A stretch of DNA of 64,000 nt, taken from DAOUJI01 sp965219565. GTDB lineage: Bacteria; Chloroflexota; Dehalococcoidia; Lucifugimonadales; JAGWBF01. The DNA is taken from NCBI GenBank assembly GCA_965219565.1, contig OZ244780.1, positions 806,001 through 870,000 on the forward strand. The letters run 5' to 3'. Positions 1-8,787 of the stretch are shown piece by piece (the stretch's first letter is position 1; every line of letters begins with the position of its first letter). The notes beneath the pieces are model-generated. The model saw only the letters and a list, made by a program, of their open reading frames with translations, searched no databases and was not told the DNA's origin. Made by a program: the position numbers and the translations under genes.

Positions 1-189
1 CTGACAGACCGGGAAAGCAGGGTCCTGCAACTCCGGTTCGGCCTGGAAGACGGGCGGAGCCGGACTCTGGAAGAAGTGGGCCGAGAGTTCGGCGTCACCC
101 GTGAGCGGATACGCCAAATTGAGGCCAAAGCGTTGCGAAAGCTCCGGCATCCCACCCGTTCCCGCAAGCTCCGGGACTTCCTGGAATAA
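1..189 (+). CDS. rpoD: Primary sigma-70 factor, C-terminal end (partial)
   Basis: Last 62 codons of a primary sigma factor; the 5' part lies outside the window. The reading frame is open from base 1 to a TAA. The peptide carries sigma region 4.2: LTDRESRVLQLRFGLEDG, then the helix-turn-helix VGREFGVTRERIRQIEAKAL, then KLRHP with a basic tail, the usual end of RpoD/SigA proteins. Region 4.2 contacts the -35 promoter element. The VTRERIRQIEAKAL signature is typical of group 1 and 2 sigma factors; group 1 is likely, but group 2 cannot be excluded without regions 1-3. No strong terminator follows directly. Confidence 0.93.
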   Translation: MTDRESRVLQLRFGLEDGRSRTLEEVGREFGVTRERIRQIEAKALRKLRHPTRSRKLRDFLE

Positions 190-342
190 CCGCCTTTCTG
201 TAGCAGGTTCCCTCTGACCGGTGGTCCCTCTGGAACCGTGTCCAGGCCCGGTGGATTGTCGGGGCGGTCGGCTGACGGCCCCGAAAGAAGACCGCCGCAC
301 TTCGGTTAATCCGCCGATCGCCCGAAAAGTCTGTGATTTGGG

Positions 343-380
343 CCTTGGTTCCCCCTCATCCCAACCTTCTCCCGCCAGGG
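343..380 (+). repeat. Dispersed repeat, copy 1
   Basis: The stretch CCTTGGTTCCCCCTCATCC at 343-361 and the following ACCTTCTCCCGCCA recur on the opposite strand at about 48806-48847, with two substitutions between the matching blocks. Two copies 48 kb apart with no coding role suggest a dispersed non-coding repeat. Confidence 0.7.
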
Positions 381-497
381 GCGGAGGAGTAAATTCCGTC
401 TGTGTTCAATGGCAATGGCAGCGTGGAGCGGTTTAGACCCGTGACAGCGTGTAAGGTTCCGTCGTTCAAACTGGTTAAACCCTGCTGCATTGTTGCA

Positions 498-527
498 TTG
501 GGAGCGTACAAAATCCGGCGCTATAAT
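498..527 (+). promoter_or_regulatory. Sigma-70-like promoter for zinc-ribbon gene
   Basis: TTGGGA at 498-503, an 18-base spacer, and a perfect TATAAT at 522-527. It points at the gene starting at 595, giving a leader of about 60 bases. Confidence 0.5.
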
Positions 528-594
528 CCTCGTATCTTTTTTGTTGGCTCAGGGCCCGATGGGGACCTGAAGCTGACGGTGGGAGGAGGTTTTG

Positions 595-810
595 GTGGAA
601 GACCAGGGTATCCCCAAGTGCCTAAAGTGTGACATTGGCTATCTCGTGCCCCTGTCGGACTACGGCAGCCAGGGCGCGGCTGTCCACTACAAGGCGTGGG
701 TCTGCATCAACCCGGACTGTGGGTTCAACATCAAGATACGCAACGGTGACATCTACTTGAACGAACCCATAGCCAGCGGGGCGGCACTGCATTCCCAACG
801 AGTCCGCTAG
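595..810 (+). CDS. Small zinc-ribbon protein, unknown function
   Basis: A 71-residue cytosolic protein with two cysteine pairs, CLKC near the N-terminus and CINPDC about 30 residues later. This spacing is typical of a zinc ribbon holding one Zn(II). The GTG at 595 is chosen because GGAGGAGG at 582-589 lies at ideal distance; the TTG at 592 would be too close. A TATAAT-type promoter precedes it. It follows the sigma factor gene but has its own promoter. No specific family is recognised; nucleic-acid binding or a structural metal site are equally possible. Confidence 0.7.
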   Translation: MEDQGIPKCLKCDIGYLVPLSDYGSQGAAVHYKAWVCINPDCGFNIKIRNGDIYLNEPIASGAALHSQRVR

Positions 811-938
811 GCGCCTGGGCAAAGTATATCGTCCATTGGACGAACCATTTCTACATCCACGGCAGGGTGTAGCAAAATACGATACAACACCCCGATTGAT
901 GCCGAATATGTCGGGGTAAGATAGGAGACTCACGAAAG

Positions 939-1073
939 ATGGAAGCAGGCTATGACTACATACTGGTGCAGTCTAGGCAACAGCACCGGTTGATACGCAT
1001 GGCAGCGTTATGCTCCTTCGGCATTGGGGTCATCATGGTGGCCGCATCTGTTATATACTACAACTATGCCTGA
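939..1073 (+). CDS. 44-residue membrane peptide resembling the sortase N-terminus
   Basis: Short ORF encoding a basic N-terminal stretch and one predicted membrane helix (about residues 19-39) ending YYNYA. The segment ILVQSRQQHRLIR closely matches ILVQSRPQRRALR at the start of the sortase 110 bases downstream, and both continue into a hydrophobic helix ending in a YY motif. The DNA is also nearly identical over the first 18 bases or so (CTGGTGCAGTC, then AGGC). It is either a partial duplication of the sortase start or a small membrane partner. A GGAG sits at 923-926, rather far from the ATG. Too short to assign by composition alone. Confidence 0.5.
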   Translation: MEAGYDYILVQSRQQHRLIRMAALCSFGIGVIMVAASVIYYNYA

Positions 1074-1182
1074 TGATCCACGGGGCTAGACGCCCCGAGG
1101 AAAGCGGTGTTGACCATAGAGCTAAGCGCTTGTGGCCGCCTCTAAACATCCGGATAAACCAGGGCTGGAATGAGTTCAAGCT

Positions 1183-2226
1183 ATGGCCATTCTGGTGCAG
1201 TCAAGGCCGCAGCGCCGAGCGCTCCGTCAAACAGCAATATTCTTAATCGTTTTTGGAGCAATCCTGGTCTTGGGGGCCGTCGCCTACTACGTCTACGACT
1301 ACAAGGCGACGGCCGACCTGGACAAGCTGGAGGTGTCATTGCCCCCAGCCTCCAACCAAGGCCAATCTGACACCGCTTCCCAGACAAACAACCCGGAAGG
1401 CCCTTTGGAAGGGAACGGGGTCGCTGTGGCCCACACACAACTGGTCCCGGCCACCGGTGGCGAGTCCGTCGACCAAGGGGCCCGATCGGGCAACATAGGG
1501 GCGTCAGAGGACTCACAAGCCGTTACGGCGTCCATATCCGCTGACGCCATCGACGCCGAAAAAACGCTGCCTATCGATGGAACAAGGCCCAACGATTGGG
1601 ACAATCCTCTGGAGTATGAGCCGCTGTCCCAGGCGGAGGCGGCTCTGCTCCGGCGGTTCCAACCTATCGACGCCTCCGACGCCTCTTTACCCGGAACTCT
1701 TCCCCCGCCGGACCGTCTTATCGTCCAAGCCATAGGCATAGACTCAGCCGTGACAGCTCTGGAAATTCTTGACCTGGGAGACCGAAAGGCATACGAAACC
1801 CCGGACAACGTGGTGGGGCACATACCATCCACTTCGAGCCCGGGAGAGCTGGGCAGCCAGTGGCTGTTCGGCCATCTGGAAAGCCCCATTGTGGGTGAAG
1901 GCAACGTCTTCCACAACCTGCCCAAGATACCTGGCCTGCTGCGTGAAAGCGAGGACGTGTTCGCGGTGGTCGAGTCCGGGCCCAGGTCCTATCTCTACAA
2001 GCTAACCGAGGCTCTGGTGGTGCACCAGGACGACATGTCTCTGAACTACCGGCGGCTCCGGGCGCAGAAGCCTGAGCTCGCCCAACTTACGCCCACCAAC
2101 GCCAACCTCCACCTGGTTGCCTGCGTCCCCAGTCTCGTCTATGACCACAGAATCGTGGTCAGCGGCGAGTTGGTGGGAATCGACCGGATTGGGCCCGACT
2201 TCGGGAACTGGGTAAGTCCTCCCTAG
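1183..2226 (+). CDS. Sortase family transpeptidase
   Basis: A 347-residue membrane-anchored sortase. Residues 1-16 are basic, 17-38 form one membrane helix, and a long low-complexity Ser/Pro/Gly/Asp-rich linker of about 130 residues precedes the catalytic domain. The sortase triad is visible: His231 in LFGHLES, Cys314 in HLVACVP (the TLxTC-equivalent site) and Arg323 in YDHRIVV. Sortases cut C-terminal sorting signals of secreted proteins and join them to amine acceptors outside the membrane. The class is uncertain. The linker is unusually long for the family. The gene ends convergently, overlapping the CoA-transferase by 4 bases. A possible client is the small anchored protein at 19626. Confidence 0.88.
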   Translation: MAILVQSRPQRRALRQTAIFLIVFGAILVLGAVAYYVYDYKATADLDKLEVSLPPASNQGQSDTASQTNNPEGPLEGNGVAVAHTQLVPATGGESVDQGARSGNIGASEDSQAVTASISADAIDAEKTLPIDGTRPNDWDNPLEYEPLSQAEAALLRRFQPIDASDASLPGTLPPPDRLIVQAIGIDSAVTALEILDLGDRKAYETPDNVVGHIPSTSSPGELGSQWLFGHLESPIVGEGNVFHNLPKIPGLLRESEDVFAVVESGPRSYLYKLTEALVVHQDDMSLNYRRLRAQKPELAQLTPTNANLHLVACVPSLVYDHRIVVSGELVGIDRIGPDFGNWVSPP

Positions 2227-3491
2227 GACGTCTCCAAAGCATCGCTCAAGAGAAGGTCAAGGAACTCTTCGTCGGAGAGGCCGACCCATTCCTTAAGAAT
2301 CATCTCGTTGTGCTCGCCGATCATGGCCTGGTGACGCAGGATTCCCCCCGGCGTTTTTGAAAGCAGGAATTGAAGGCCGTCATAGGGCATCTGGCCCACT
2401 TCAGGGTGTTCTCTCCACTGCCAAAAGTCCCGATGTTCCAGCTGTGGATCGTTTCGCATGTCGGATTGGCTCTGTACCACTCCGGCGGGCACTCCGCACC
2501 CTTGTAGGGTCTCCATGAGTTCCCACGCGTCCCATCCCGTCGTCCATTGGGATATGAGCCGGTCCAATTCCTCTTCATTCTCCCTGCGGGCAGAAAAGGT
2601 GGCGAACCGCTCATCGCGGCTCCAGTCCGGGTTCCCCATCACCCCGCATAAGGCGTTCCATTCCTCGTCGCAGGTCACGGCTATGGCGCACCAGTAGCCC
2701 CCGGTGCGTTCCATGTCCTGGTCGGGGGGACGCTCCTTACAGGGATATACGTTGTGGGGCACGTGGGAATCGTCCTTGTTGCCCCTTCTGTTGGCTATCC
2801 GGTTGTTAATCTGGTAGTCCATAAGAGCGGGTGCAAAGAAATGGGTCGTGCACTCGAACTGGGACAGGTCCAGGTGTTGTCCTTTGCCCGTCCTGCGCCG
2901 ATATTCCAGGGCGCCAACTATGGCTGCCAGGGCGTTGGGAGGGTTGATGAAGTCGGAGTAAGCTCCGTAGGGGCTGACAGGAGCCCTGTCCGGCCAGCCA
3001 GTCACGTGATAGATGCCCCCGACTGACGCCGCAAGGTTGCCGAATCCGGGTTGCAGGGAGTTGGGACCGGTCTGCCCCTGCTGGCAAGTGCTGAAGAAGA
3101 TGATGTCAGGCTTGATTTCCTTCACGTTGGGATAGTCCAACTCCCAGTTGCGCATGGTCTTTGGCGTGAAGCTTTCTCCGATGATGTCCGGCTGCCACTC
3201 GGTGACGATTCTCCGTATAAGGTCCTGGGACTGTGGCAAGGCCATGTTCAGCCCCAGCCCGAACTTGCTGCTGTTGAAGTTGCCCGCAAAGGCGCTGGCG
3301 TTGATTCCGGAGAACCCTTCCTTCATAGGTATGGAGCTCCGCAGACCGTCCGTCCTTGTCGTAGACTCGATGTGGACCACCGTGGCGCCGTGGTCGGCCA
3401 GATATTTCATGGTGATGGGGCCGACTCCCCACCACGTGAAGTCCAGGACCTTCAGATCGTCGAAGGGCATTTCAGGCATTGCCGCCCCCAA
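2223..3491 (-). CDS. CaiB/BaiF family CoA-transferase
   Basis: A 422-residue class III CoA-transferase, a family that moves CoA between carboxylic acids through an aspartyl-CoA thioester. The N-terminus has the typical LKVLDFTWWGVGPITMKYLA opening of the Rossmann half. The motif GAYSDFINPPNAL carries the likely catalytic Asp, and GKGQHLDLSQFE is the conserved turn after it. Substrate cannot be read from sequence. In-frame ATGs at codons 1, 5 and 8 leave the exact start open. It is monocistronic here. Multiple divergent CaiB paralogs are common in SAR202-type genomes. Confidence 0.9.
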   Translation of the reverse strand: MGAAMPEMPFDDLKVLDFTWWGVGPITMKYLADHGATVVHIESTTRTDGLRSSIPMKEGFSGINASAFAGNFNSSKFGLGLNMALPQSQDLIRRIVTEWQPDIIGESFTPKTMRNWELDYPNVKEIKPDIIFFSTCQQGQTGPNSLQPGFGNLAASVGGIYHVTGWPDRAPVSPYGAYSDFINPPNALAAIVGALEYRRRTGKGQHLDLSQFECTTHFFAPALMDYQINNRIANRRGNKDDSHVPHNVYPCKERPPDQDMERTGGYWCAIAVTCDEEWNALCGVMGNPDWSRDERFATFSARRENEEELDRLISQWTTGWDAWELMETLQGCGVPAGVVQSQSDMRNDPQLEHRDFWQWREHPEVGQMPYDGLQFLLSKTPGGILRHQAMIGEHNEMILKEWVGLSDEEFLDLLLSDALETS

Positions 3492-3584
3492 TGGATATTC
3501 GGCTCTACAGATAGAACCAGGCTAACAATATAGCAAAGGCCGTTTCGTTGTCCACACGGCCCAATCTGCTCACTGCCGCCCGCC

Positions 3585-3613
3585 GTTAAAGCACCCTTGG
3601 GCTATGCTATACT
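3585..3613 (+). promoter_or_regulatory. Extended -10 promoter for the SDR gene
   Basis: TGCTATACT at 3605-3613 gives an extended -10 (TGnTATACT). A weak -35 (GTTAAA, 3585-3590) lies 17 bases upstream of TATACT. It faces the SDR gene starting at 3672. Confidence 0.45.
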
Positions 3614-3671
3614 ACCGCCCATCGAGGCTGGCCGGACCAGATGGCCAGCGCACATCAGAGGAGGCGACTAG

Positions 3672-4427
3672 ATGGGGAGCATGGATGGGATGGTAGCCGC
3701 CGTTACGGGAGCCAGCCGAGGCATAGGAGCCGCCATAGCCAAGGCCTACGCCCGGGAGGGAGCCCAGGTCATTATTGTGGCCAGGACAGAGCAGGAGGGC
3801 GGAAGGCTGCCCGGCACTATCCACGGCACCGTCGACCAGATCAAAGAGGCTGGGGGCAGCGCCGTTGCAGTCAAGTGTGACGTGACCAAACAGGAGGAGG
3901 TCCAAGCCCTGGCGCAGGAAGTGAGAGACCATTTCGGCCGTCTCGACGTGCTGGTTAACAATGCGGGCATACGGGTCAACGTGCCTCTGCTGGACCTGGA
4001 GTTTCGCCATTGGGACCTGACCATGAGGGTCAACATGCATGGCCCCTTCCTGGGCTGCAAGCATTTGGCGCCCATAATGGTGGAGCAGGGTAAGGGCAGC
4101 ATCATTAACGTAACCTCCAGCGCCGCCCAGAACATCAGGCCGAGGGGCGTGAGCTACTCCGTTTCCAAGGCGGGGCTGGACGTTTTCACCATCGGTCTGG
4201 CCAAGGAGCTGGAAGAGAACGACATCGCCGTCAACGCTCTTAGTCCGGGTCCCATCAAGACGGAAGGCGCAGTGTTCACCTCGCCGCCTGACTTCGATTG
4301 GACAGGTTGGCATCCCCCGGAAGTGCTTGGGCCCCCGTCCATTTGGTTGGCCCATCAGACGGCCAAGACTTTCACTGGACAGGTCGTCCACAAGGACGAT
4401 TTCGGCAAGACCTGGGGGACCTCTTAA
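3672..4427 (+). CDS. SDR-family NAD(P)-dependent oxidoreductase
   Basis: A 251-residue classical short-chain dehydrogenase. The Rossmann glycine motif TGASRGIG is at residues 12-19, NNAG follows about 90 residues later, the catalytic Ser lies in NVTSSAA, and Tyr162/Lys166 form the YxxxK pair (YSVSK). These enzymes oxidise or reduce alcohol/ketone groups with NAD(H) or NADP(H) in the cytosol; substrate is unknown. Arg16 after the Gly-rich turn hints at NADP preference (inference). GGAGGCGAC just before the ATG is a good ribosome-binding site. It reads toward the esterase gene 65 bases on and may be co-transcribed with it. Confidence 0.92.
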   Translation: MGSMDGMVAAVTGASRGIGAAIAKAYAREGAQVIIVARTEQEGGRLPGTIHGTVDQIKEAGGSAVAVKCDVTKQEEVQALAQEVRDHFGRLDVLVNNAGIRVNVPLLDLEFRHWDLTMRVNMHGPFLGCKHLAPIMVEQGKGSIINVTSSAAQNIRPRGVSYSVSKAGLDVFTIGLAKELEENDIAVNALSPGPIKTEGAVFTSPPDFDWTGWHPPEVLGPPSIWLAHQTAKTFTGQVVHKDDFGKTWGTS

Positions 4428-4492
4428 AGTTAAGGCGCCCCTCGCGGCAGGAACAAGAACACTGACTAGAGGATGATGGAGGCAGCACAGCG

Positions 4493-5419
4493 ATGCCGTT
4501 GGACCCGCAGGCCCAAGAACTGCTGATACAGATGGAAGCCTCCGGGTTTCCGCCTCTGCATGAACTGACTCCCACCGAGGCCCGTGACCACGTCAACGCG
4601 TTGCCCCTTGGCACAGGGCCGGAGGTGGGCAAGGTCGAGGACCTCTTCATAGCCGTGCCCGATCACAGCGTCCCCGTTCGGGTGTACACCCCGGAAGGTC
4701 CAGGCCCGTTCCCGGCGCTGGTGTGGTTTCACGGCGGAGGGTGGGTTGTGGGCAACGTCGCGCGGGCCGACGGAGTGGCCCGGCATCTGTCCCACGGCTC
4801 CGGCTGTGTGGTGATCTCCGTGGACTATAGACTGGCGCCTGACACCAAGTTCCCTGGTCCCCTCGAAGACTGCTTCGCCGTGACTAAATGGGTGGCCGTG
4901 AACGCCGCCGCTTTGAACGTCGATCCCGCCCGAATCGCTGTGGGAGGGGACAGCGCCGGGGGCAACCTGACCGCCGCCGTGACCCTGATGGCGCGTGACA
5001 GGAGCGGCCCCGAGTTCGCGTTCCAGCTGCTGGTGTACCCCGTCACCGACATGGACTTCGACACCAAGTCGTATCTGGACAACGCCGATGGCTACCTGCT
5101 GACCAGGGACACGATGATTTGGTTTTGGGACCACTATCTGGCACAGCAGCAGGACGGCGCCAACCCGTATGCCTCGCCTCTAAGGGCCGAAGACCTGACA
5201 GGACTGCCGCCTGCGTTGGTGATCACGGCGGAGTACGACCCCTTGCGTGACGAGGGAGAGGCCTACGCAGAGAAGCTGACAGCCTGCGGCGTCCCCACTG
5301 AACTCTCCCGCTATGACGGGATGGTGCACGGCTTCTTCGAGATGTACGGCGCCGTGGACAGGGGCGTCGAGGCCCTAGCCCATGCAGCGAGGTCCCTCAG
5401 GGCCGCGTTGGGCGCATAG
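4493..5419 (+). CDS. HSL-family alpha/beta hydrolase (esterase/lipase)
   Basis: A 308-residue hormone-sensitive-lipase type esterase. The oxyanion-hole motif HGGG is at residues 80-83, the nucleophile elbow GDSAGG has Ser154, and Asp249 (EYDPLRDEG) and His279 (VHGFF) complete the triad. The family hydrolyses short- to medium-chain carboxylic esters in the cytosol. Length matches bacterial Aes/HSL enzymes. There is no signal peptide. It lies just after the SDR gene on the same strand, so the pair may act on related ester, alcohol or ketone substrates. The natural substrate is not evident. Confidence 0.93.
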   Translation: MPLDPQAQELLIQMEASGFPPLHELTPTEARDHVNALPLGTGPEVGKVEDLFIAVPDHSVPVRVYTPEGPGPFPALVWFHGGGWVVGNVARADGVARHLSHGSGCVVISVDYRLAPDTKFPGPLEDCFAVTKWVAVNAAALNVDPARIAVGGDSAGGNLTAAVTLMARDRSGPEFAFQLLVYPVTDMDFDTKSYLDNADGYLLTRDTMIWFWDHYLAQQQDGANPYASPLRAEDLTGLPPALVITAEYDPLRDEGEAYAEKLTACGVPTELSRYDGMVHGFFEMYGAVDRGVEALAHAARSLRAALGA

Positions 5420-5772
5420 CCAAGTCAAGGGTGTTCACCAGGGGCCGACAAGCGACTTCTCTAGTTTAGGTAGGGGCGACCGGCCGGTCGTCCCTACGTT
5501 TTCAGTTGCGGGGCCCCACCTCAAGCATCTCCCTAGAAGGGGGGAGACAAGGCCCTACGGCCCCGGCCCCGTCATACCGTTCATCAATGGTGACATGCTT
5601 GTATCGAACTCCCATCGCAACACCTTAACAAGGCGTTGCACTTCGTTTGTGAGTTTAGGGAATCCAGAGGAGCCTCTCTTCGACGAGCTTTCAATTAACC
5701 GTCCTCGGTTCCTCGCCGTTGCTCGGCCGCGGGGACAGGGGGTAGCTGTGCCTATCTTTCAGCCTAACGTGG
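5420..5772. other. Intergenic region with a palindromic element
   Basis: About 350 bases between convergent genes without a credible coding region. It contains the near-perfect palindrome at 5470-5497 and otherwise nothing I recognise. Confidence 0.55.
5470..5497. repeat. 28-base near-perfect palindrome
   Basis: Arms GTAGGGGCGACCGG and CCGGTCGTCCCTAC pair with no loop and one mismatch. No other copy was noticed in this window. It could act as a bidirectional terminator hairpin between the convergent esterase and MFS genes, although T-tracts are poor, or be one copy of a genome-wide palindromic repeat. Confidence 0.6.
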
Positions 5773-7074
5773 TCAGGCCGTCGAGCGGCGGGGCGGACCC
5801 GTGCGCGGGTTCCCCATATATAGATACAGGAGAGCAGCTGTCAGGTAGAAGGGTATGAAGGCTATCAGCGCCAAGCTGTAGTCTCCGTCGTGAGTGTCCA
5901 CGATGCGGCCCGCCAATATGGGCGACAGCATCAGCCCCACGTTGATAGTCGACGACATGAACCCCATGAGTGTTCCGTAGCTCCTGCGGCCGAAGAGGAG
6001 TCCAAGCGCCACGAACGCCAACATTCCTCCTCCCTCCCCGACAGCCAGCAGAACGATGAAGGCGACTATGCCAAGGGTACCGTCCAGAAGCAACAGGGCC
6101 AGCAGGGCCATGCCTGCCGAGACCCTTCCGGCAAACGACAGCAGGTGGAGGGGGACGCGCATTCCTAATGCTCCGATTCCAATCCTGATGGGAATGGCCA
6201 TCGACCACATGGCAGTGATCATGAAGCCGGCGGTCTTCTCGTCCATGCCCTTCCACACCATCATTTGCACCGAATGCAGCGAAATGGCCCCCTGCACCCC
6301 GACCCCCAGCGTGGTTGCGATCAGCAGCACCCACCAGATTCTGGTTTTTAGAACTTCCCGCGCCGTGAAGTCTCCACTGTCCCTCTGAGACTGCCCTTCC
6401 CCCTGGGGTTCAGAGCCGGCTGCCAATCCCTCCACGGGCCTGGCTCCCTCAAGCCGGAGACCCATCCTCTCGGGCGAATGGCGGACCAACAGCCCCAGGG
6501 GGATGATGGCGAAGACCGTGAAGATTCCTGCGTAGAGGAGAACGTCGCGCCATCCGACGGTGTGGACCCCCAGAGTGACCAGGGGCAGAAGCACGATTCC
6601 GCCGACGGTGCTTCCGGTGGTCGAGATGGACATGGCTAGGGAGAGCCTGCGGTGGAACCACCGGTTGATGGCGCTCATCAGCGGATGCCCGCCCAGGCCA
6701 GCGCTTCTGCCGACGGAAACGACGCCCACGAACACCAGCATGAACAGCCAGTAGTTGTGAGTCCAGTGGAGAATGATGTAGCCGACGCCGGCCATTACTC
6801 CCCCGATGATTATCAACGGCATGGAGCCGAACCGGTCCACCAGCGGCCCCACGATAGGCCCGGCTATGCTGCCCTCCGCCCTCTGCATGCCGAATACGAT
6901 GGAGGCTTGAGTGCTGTTGAGTCTCAGGTCGTCCCGAATGGGACCGAAGAGGATGGGGGCGCTGTTATGGAAGAGCCCTCCGGCGAGGACCCAAACGGCA
7001 AAGGTTGCGGCCAGGACCCACCAACCGTAGTAGATCCCCCTCAGTCTTCGCACAAAAGGAAATGCAGGAGTCAA
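5773..7074 (-). CDS. MFS transporter, monocarboxylate/OFA-like
   Basis: A 433-residue major facilitator permease with about 12 hydrophobic segments and a hydrophilic central loop (about residues 205-240) between the two six-helix halves. The start GIYYGWWVLAATFAVWV is typical of the oxalate/formate antiporter and monocarboxylate-porter branches. Conserved MFS pieces include VGPLVDRFGSMPLI after helix 2. Function is inferred as secondary transport of a small organic acid across the inner membrane. A role beside CoA-transferases and the TPP enzyme in this region is plausible but unproven. The gene stands alone on the minus strand. Confidence 0.87.
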   Translation of the reverse strand: MTPAFPFVRRLRGIYYGWWVLAATFAVWVLAGGLFHNSAPILFGPIRDDLRLNSTQASIVFGMQRAEGSIAGPIVGPLVDRFGSMPLIIIGGVMAGVGYIILHWTHNYWLFMLVFVGVVSVGRSAGLGGHPLMSAINRWFHRRLSLAMSISTTGSTVGGIVLLPLVTLGVHTVGWRDVLLYAGIFTVFAIIPLGLLVRHSPERMGLRLEGARPVEGLAAGSEPQGEGQSQRDSGDFTAREVLKTRIWWVLLIATTLGVGVQGAISLHSVQMMVWKGMDEKTAGFMITAMWSMAIPIRIGIGALGMRVPLHLLSFAGRVSAGMALLALLLLDGTLGIVAFIVLLAVGEGGGMLAFVALGLLFGRRSYGTLMGFMSSTINVGLMLSPILAGRIVDTHDGDYSLALIAFIPFYLTAALLYLYMGNPRTGPPRRSTA

Positions 7075-7332
7075 AGCTTAAGGACTGTCAACTCCGGGGA
7101 ATTCCTGAAACCGACGGCTCCATGTGTATTCCAAGACGTTCGCCCCAGGTGTGTGGAAAACCTTAGGATTTGGAGTATAATATCCGAACATGCCGTTCCC
7201 AGCGGCCTGTGGCCTCCAATAGCTGGACATGCTGTACCAAGGGAACGATGTTCCGGCTCTGCGGCGGTTTTTGTAATATATCATTTCTGAAACCCATACT
7301 ATCACGGAGAGACAACCGATAAGGGGGGCGAA

Positions 7333-8742
7333 ATGGCCGACCAAGACATAGCGTTGATGGCCCACTTGATGCGCCGCGCCGGGTTCGGCGCAAACCGCGA
7401 CGAACTGGAAGAGCGCGTTGCTAGAGGGTATGAGCAGACTGTAGAGGACCTGCTGGACCCGGACACGCACGGCGTTCCGAAAATGGACACCGACGTCTTG
7501 CTGAGGACCTACCTATACCTGCAAAGCGGCGTCGGTCCTCCCAGTGGCAGCAACCGTCACGTCTACTACCTTATCAACAACCCCCGGCCGCTGGAGGAGA
7601 AGATGGCCCTCCTGTGGCACATGGTCTTCGCTACCGGCAACGCCAAGCTGGACAACCCTCTGGAGCTGGCCCGGCAGTTGGACATGTTCCGCGAATACGG
7701 GCTTGGCAACTTCCGCGAGCTTCTTGTACAGCTGTCTATGAACCCTGCCATGATTTACTGGCTGGACAACAACTACAACCACAAGGACCAACCCAATGAG
7801 AACTGGGGCCGCGAGCTTTTGGAGCTCTTCTCCATGGGCCAGGGCAACTACACCGAAAAGGACGTTTTCGAGTGCGCCCGGGCCTTTACGGGTTGGACCC
7901 TGGCTCCCAAGTCCCCTTCCGGCAGCGGAATGGGACGTTGGGTGTGGGACTTCAAGTACGACGACGAAGACCACGACGACGGGGAAAAGGACTTTCTAGG
8001 CCACAAGGGACGGTTCAACGGAGAGGACGTAATCGATATCATCGTGCGCCAACCGGCCACGGCGCGGTTCATCGCCCGCCACCTTTACAACTTCTTCGTG
8101 GCCGACGAGGTCCAGGTGCCTGCGTGGCTTCACACTCCCCCGAGGGACCCGGTGGCAGTCAACATCATCGCCGACACCTTCACTTCCTCCGGCTACGTGC
8201 TGAAGGACACGCTGCGCGTCATCTTCAACTCAGACTTCTTCAAGGAGTCAGCCTTCCAGCGCGTCAAGAGCCCGGCGGAGGTCATCGCCGGCACCATGAG
8301 GTTGGTGGGAGACTTCTCATACCCAAGGCCCGGTTTGGAAATCCTGGGTATGGAATGCTCATACATGGGTCAGTTCCTGTGCGACCCGCCTTCAGTCGAG
8401 GGATGGCACTACGGAGACGAATGGATCGACAGCGGCTCGCTGGTGAAGCGCATCAACTTCTGCGCCGACGCCGTGTCCACCATCGACTATCCGGGAGTCC
8501 AGGCCATCATCAAGCGCGTCAGGGATAAGGGGAACCTTATATCTGAAGATTTCGTAGACGCTTGTTTGGACCTGCTGGGCCCCATTGTCGTGAACGAGGG
8601 CACCCGGGACGAGCTGTTGGCCCTGGCCGAGAAAGACGGAGACCTGAGATGGGACACGGATGAGGCGGCCAGCGGCGCTCCCCAGCGCGTCGGCGACATG
8701 CTTGCGCTGATAGCCTCCACCAGGGAATACCAATTTGCATAG
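7333..8742 (+). CDS. DUF1800 domain protein
   Basis: A 469-residue member of the DUF1800 family. The start ADQDIALMAHLMRRAGFG is the family's N-terminal motif, and NENWGRELLELFSMG with YTEKDVFECARAFTGW is its most conserved block. The biochemical role is unknown. Homologs are often encoded next to a DUF1501 protein, and many carry export signals; neither is seen here. Start chosen for GGGGGGCG six bases before the ATG. The NHL-repeat gene follows 45 bases downstream, indicating a two-gene unit. Confidence 0.9.
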   Translation: MADQDIALMAHLMRRAGFGANRDELEERVARGYEQTVEDLLDPDTHGVPKMDTDVLLRTYLYLQSGVGPPSGSNRHVYYLINNPRPLEEKMALLWHMVFATGNAKLDNPLELARQLDMFREYGLGNFRELLVQLSMNPAMIYWLDNNYNHKDQPNENWGRELLELFSMGQGNYTEKDVFECARAFTGWTLAPKSPSGSGMGRWVWDFKYDDEDHDDGEKDFLGHKGRFNGEDVIDIIVRQPATARFIARHLYNFFVADEVQVPAWLHTPPRDPVAVNIIADTFTSSGYVLKDTLRVIFNSDFFKESAFQRVKSPAEVIAGTMRLVGDFSYPRPGLEILGMECSYMGQFLCDPPSVEGWHYGDEWIDSGSLVKRINFCADAVSTIDYPGVQAIIKRVRDKGNLISEDFVDACLDLLGPIVVNEGTRDELLALAEKDGDLRWDTDEAASGAPQRVGDMLALIASTREYQFA

Positions 8743-8787
8743 GGCTTAGCAGCCGACGATCGAAAAAGACGTCTTGCAGGGGGTGAA

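Larger units (their letters stand above)
190..591. other. Intergenic region with repeat copy and promoter
   Basis: No convincing gene in about 400 bases after rpoD. It holds a GC-rich hairpin (arms 259-265 and 278-284, no T-tract), one copy of a dispersed repeat (343-380), and a sigma-70-like promoter (498-527) driving the zinc-ribbon gene. Short open frames here have no ribosome-binding site or recognisable product. Confidence 0.6.
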
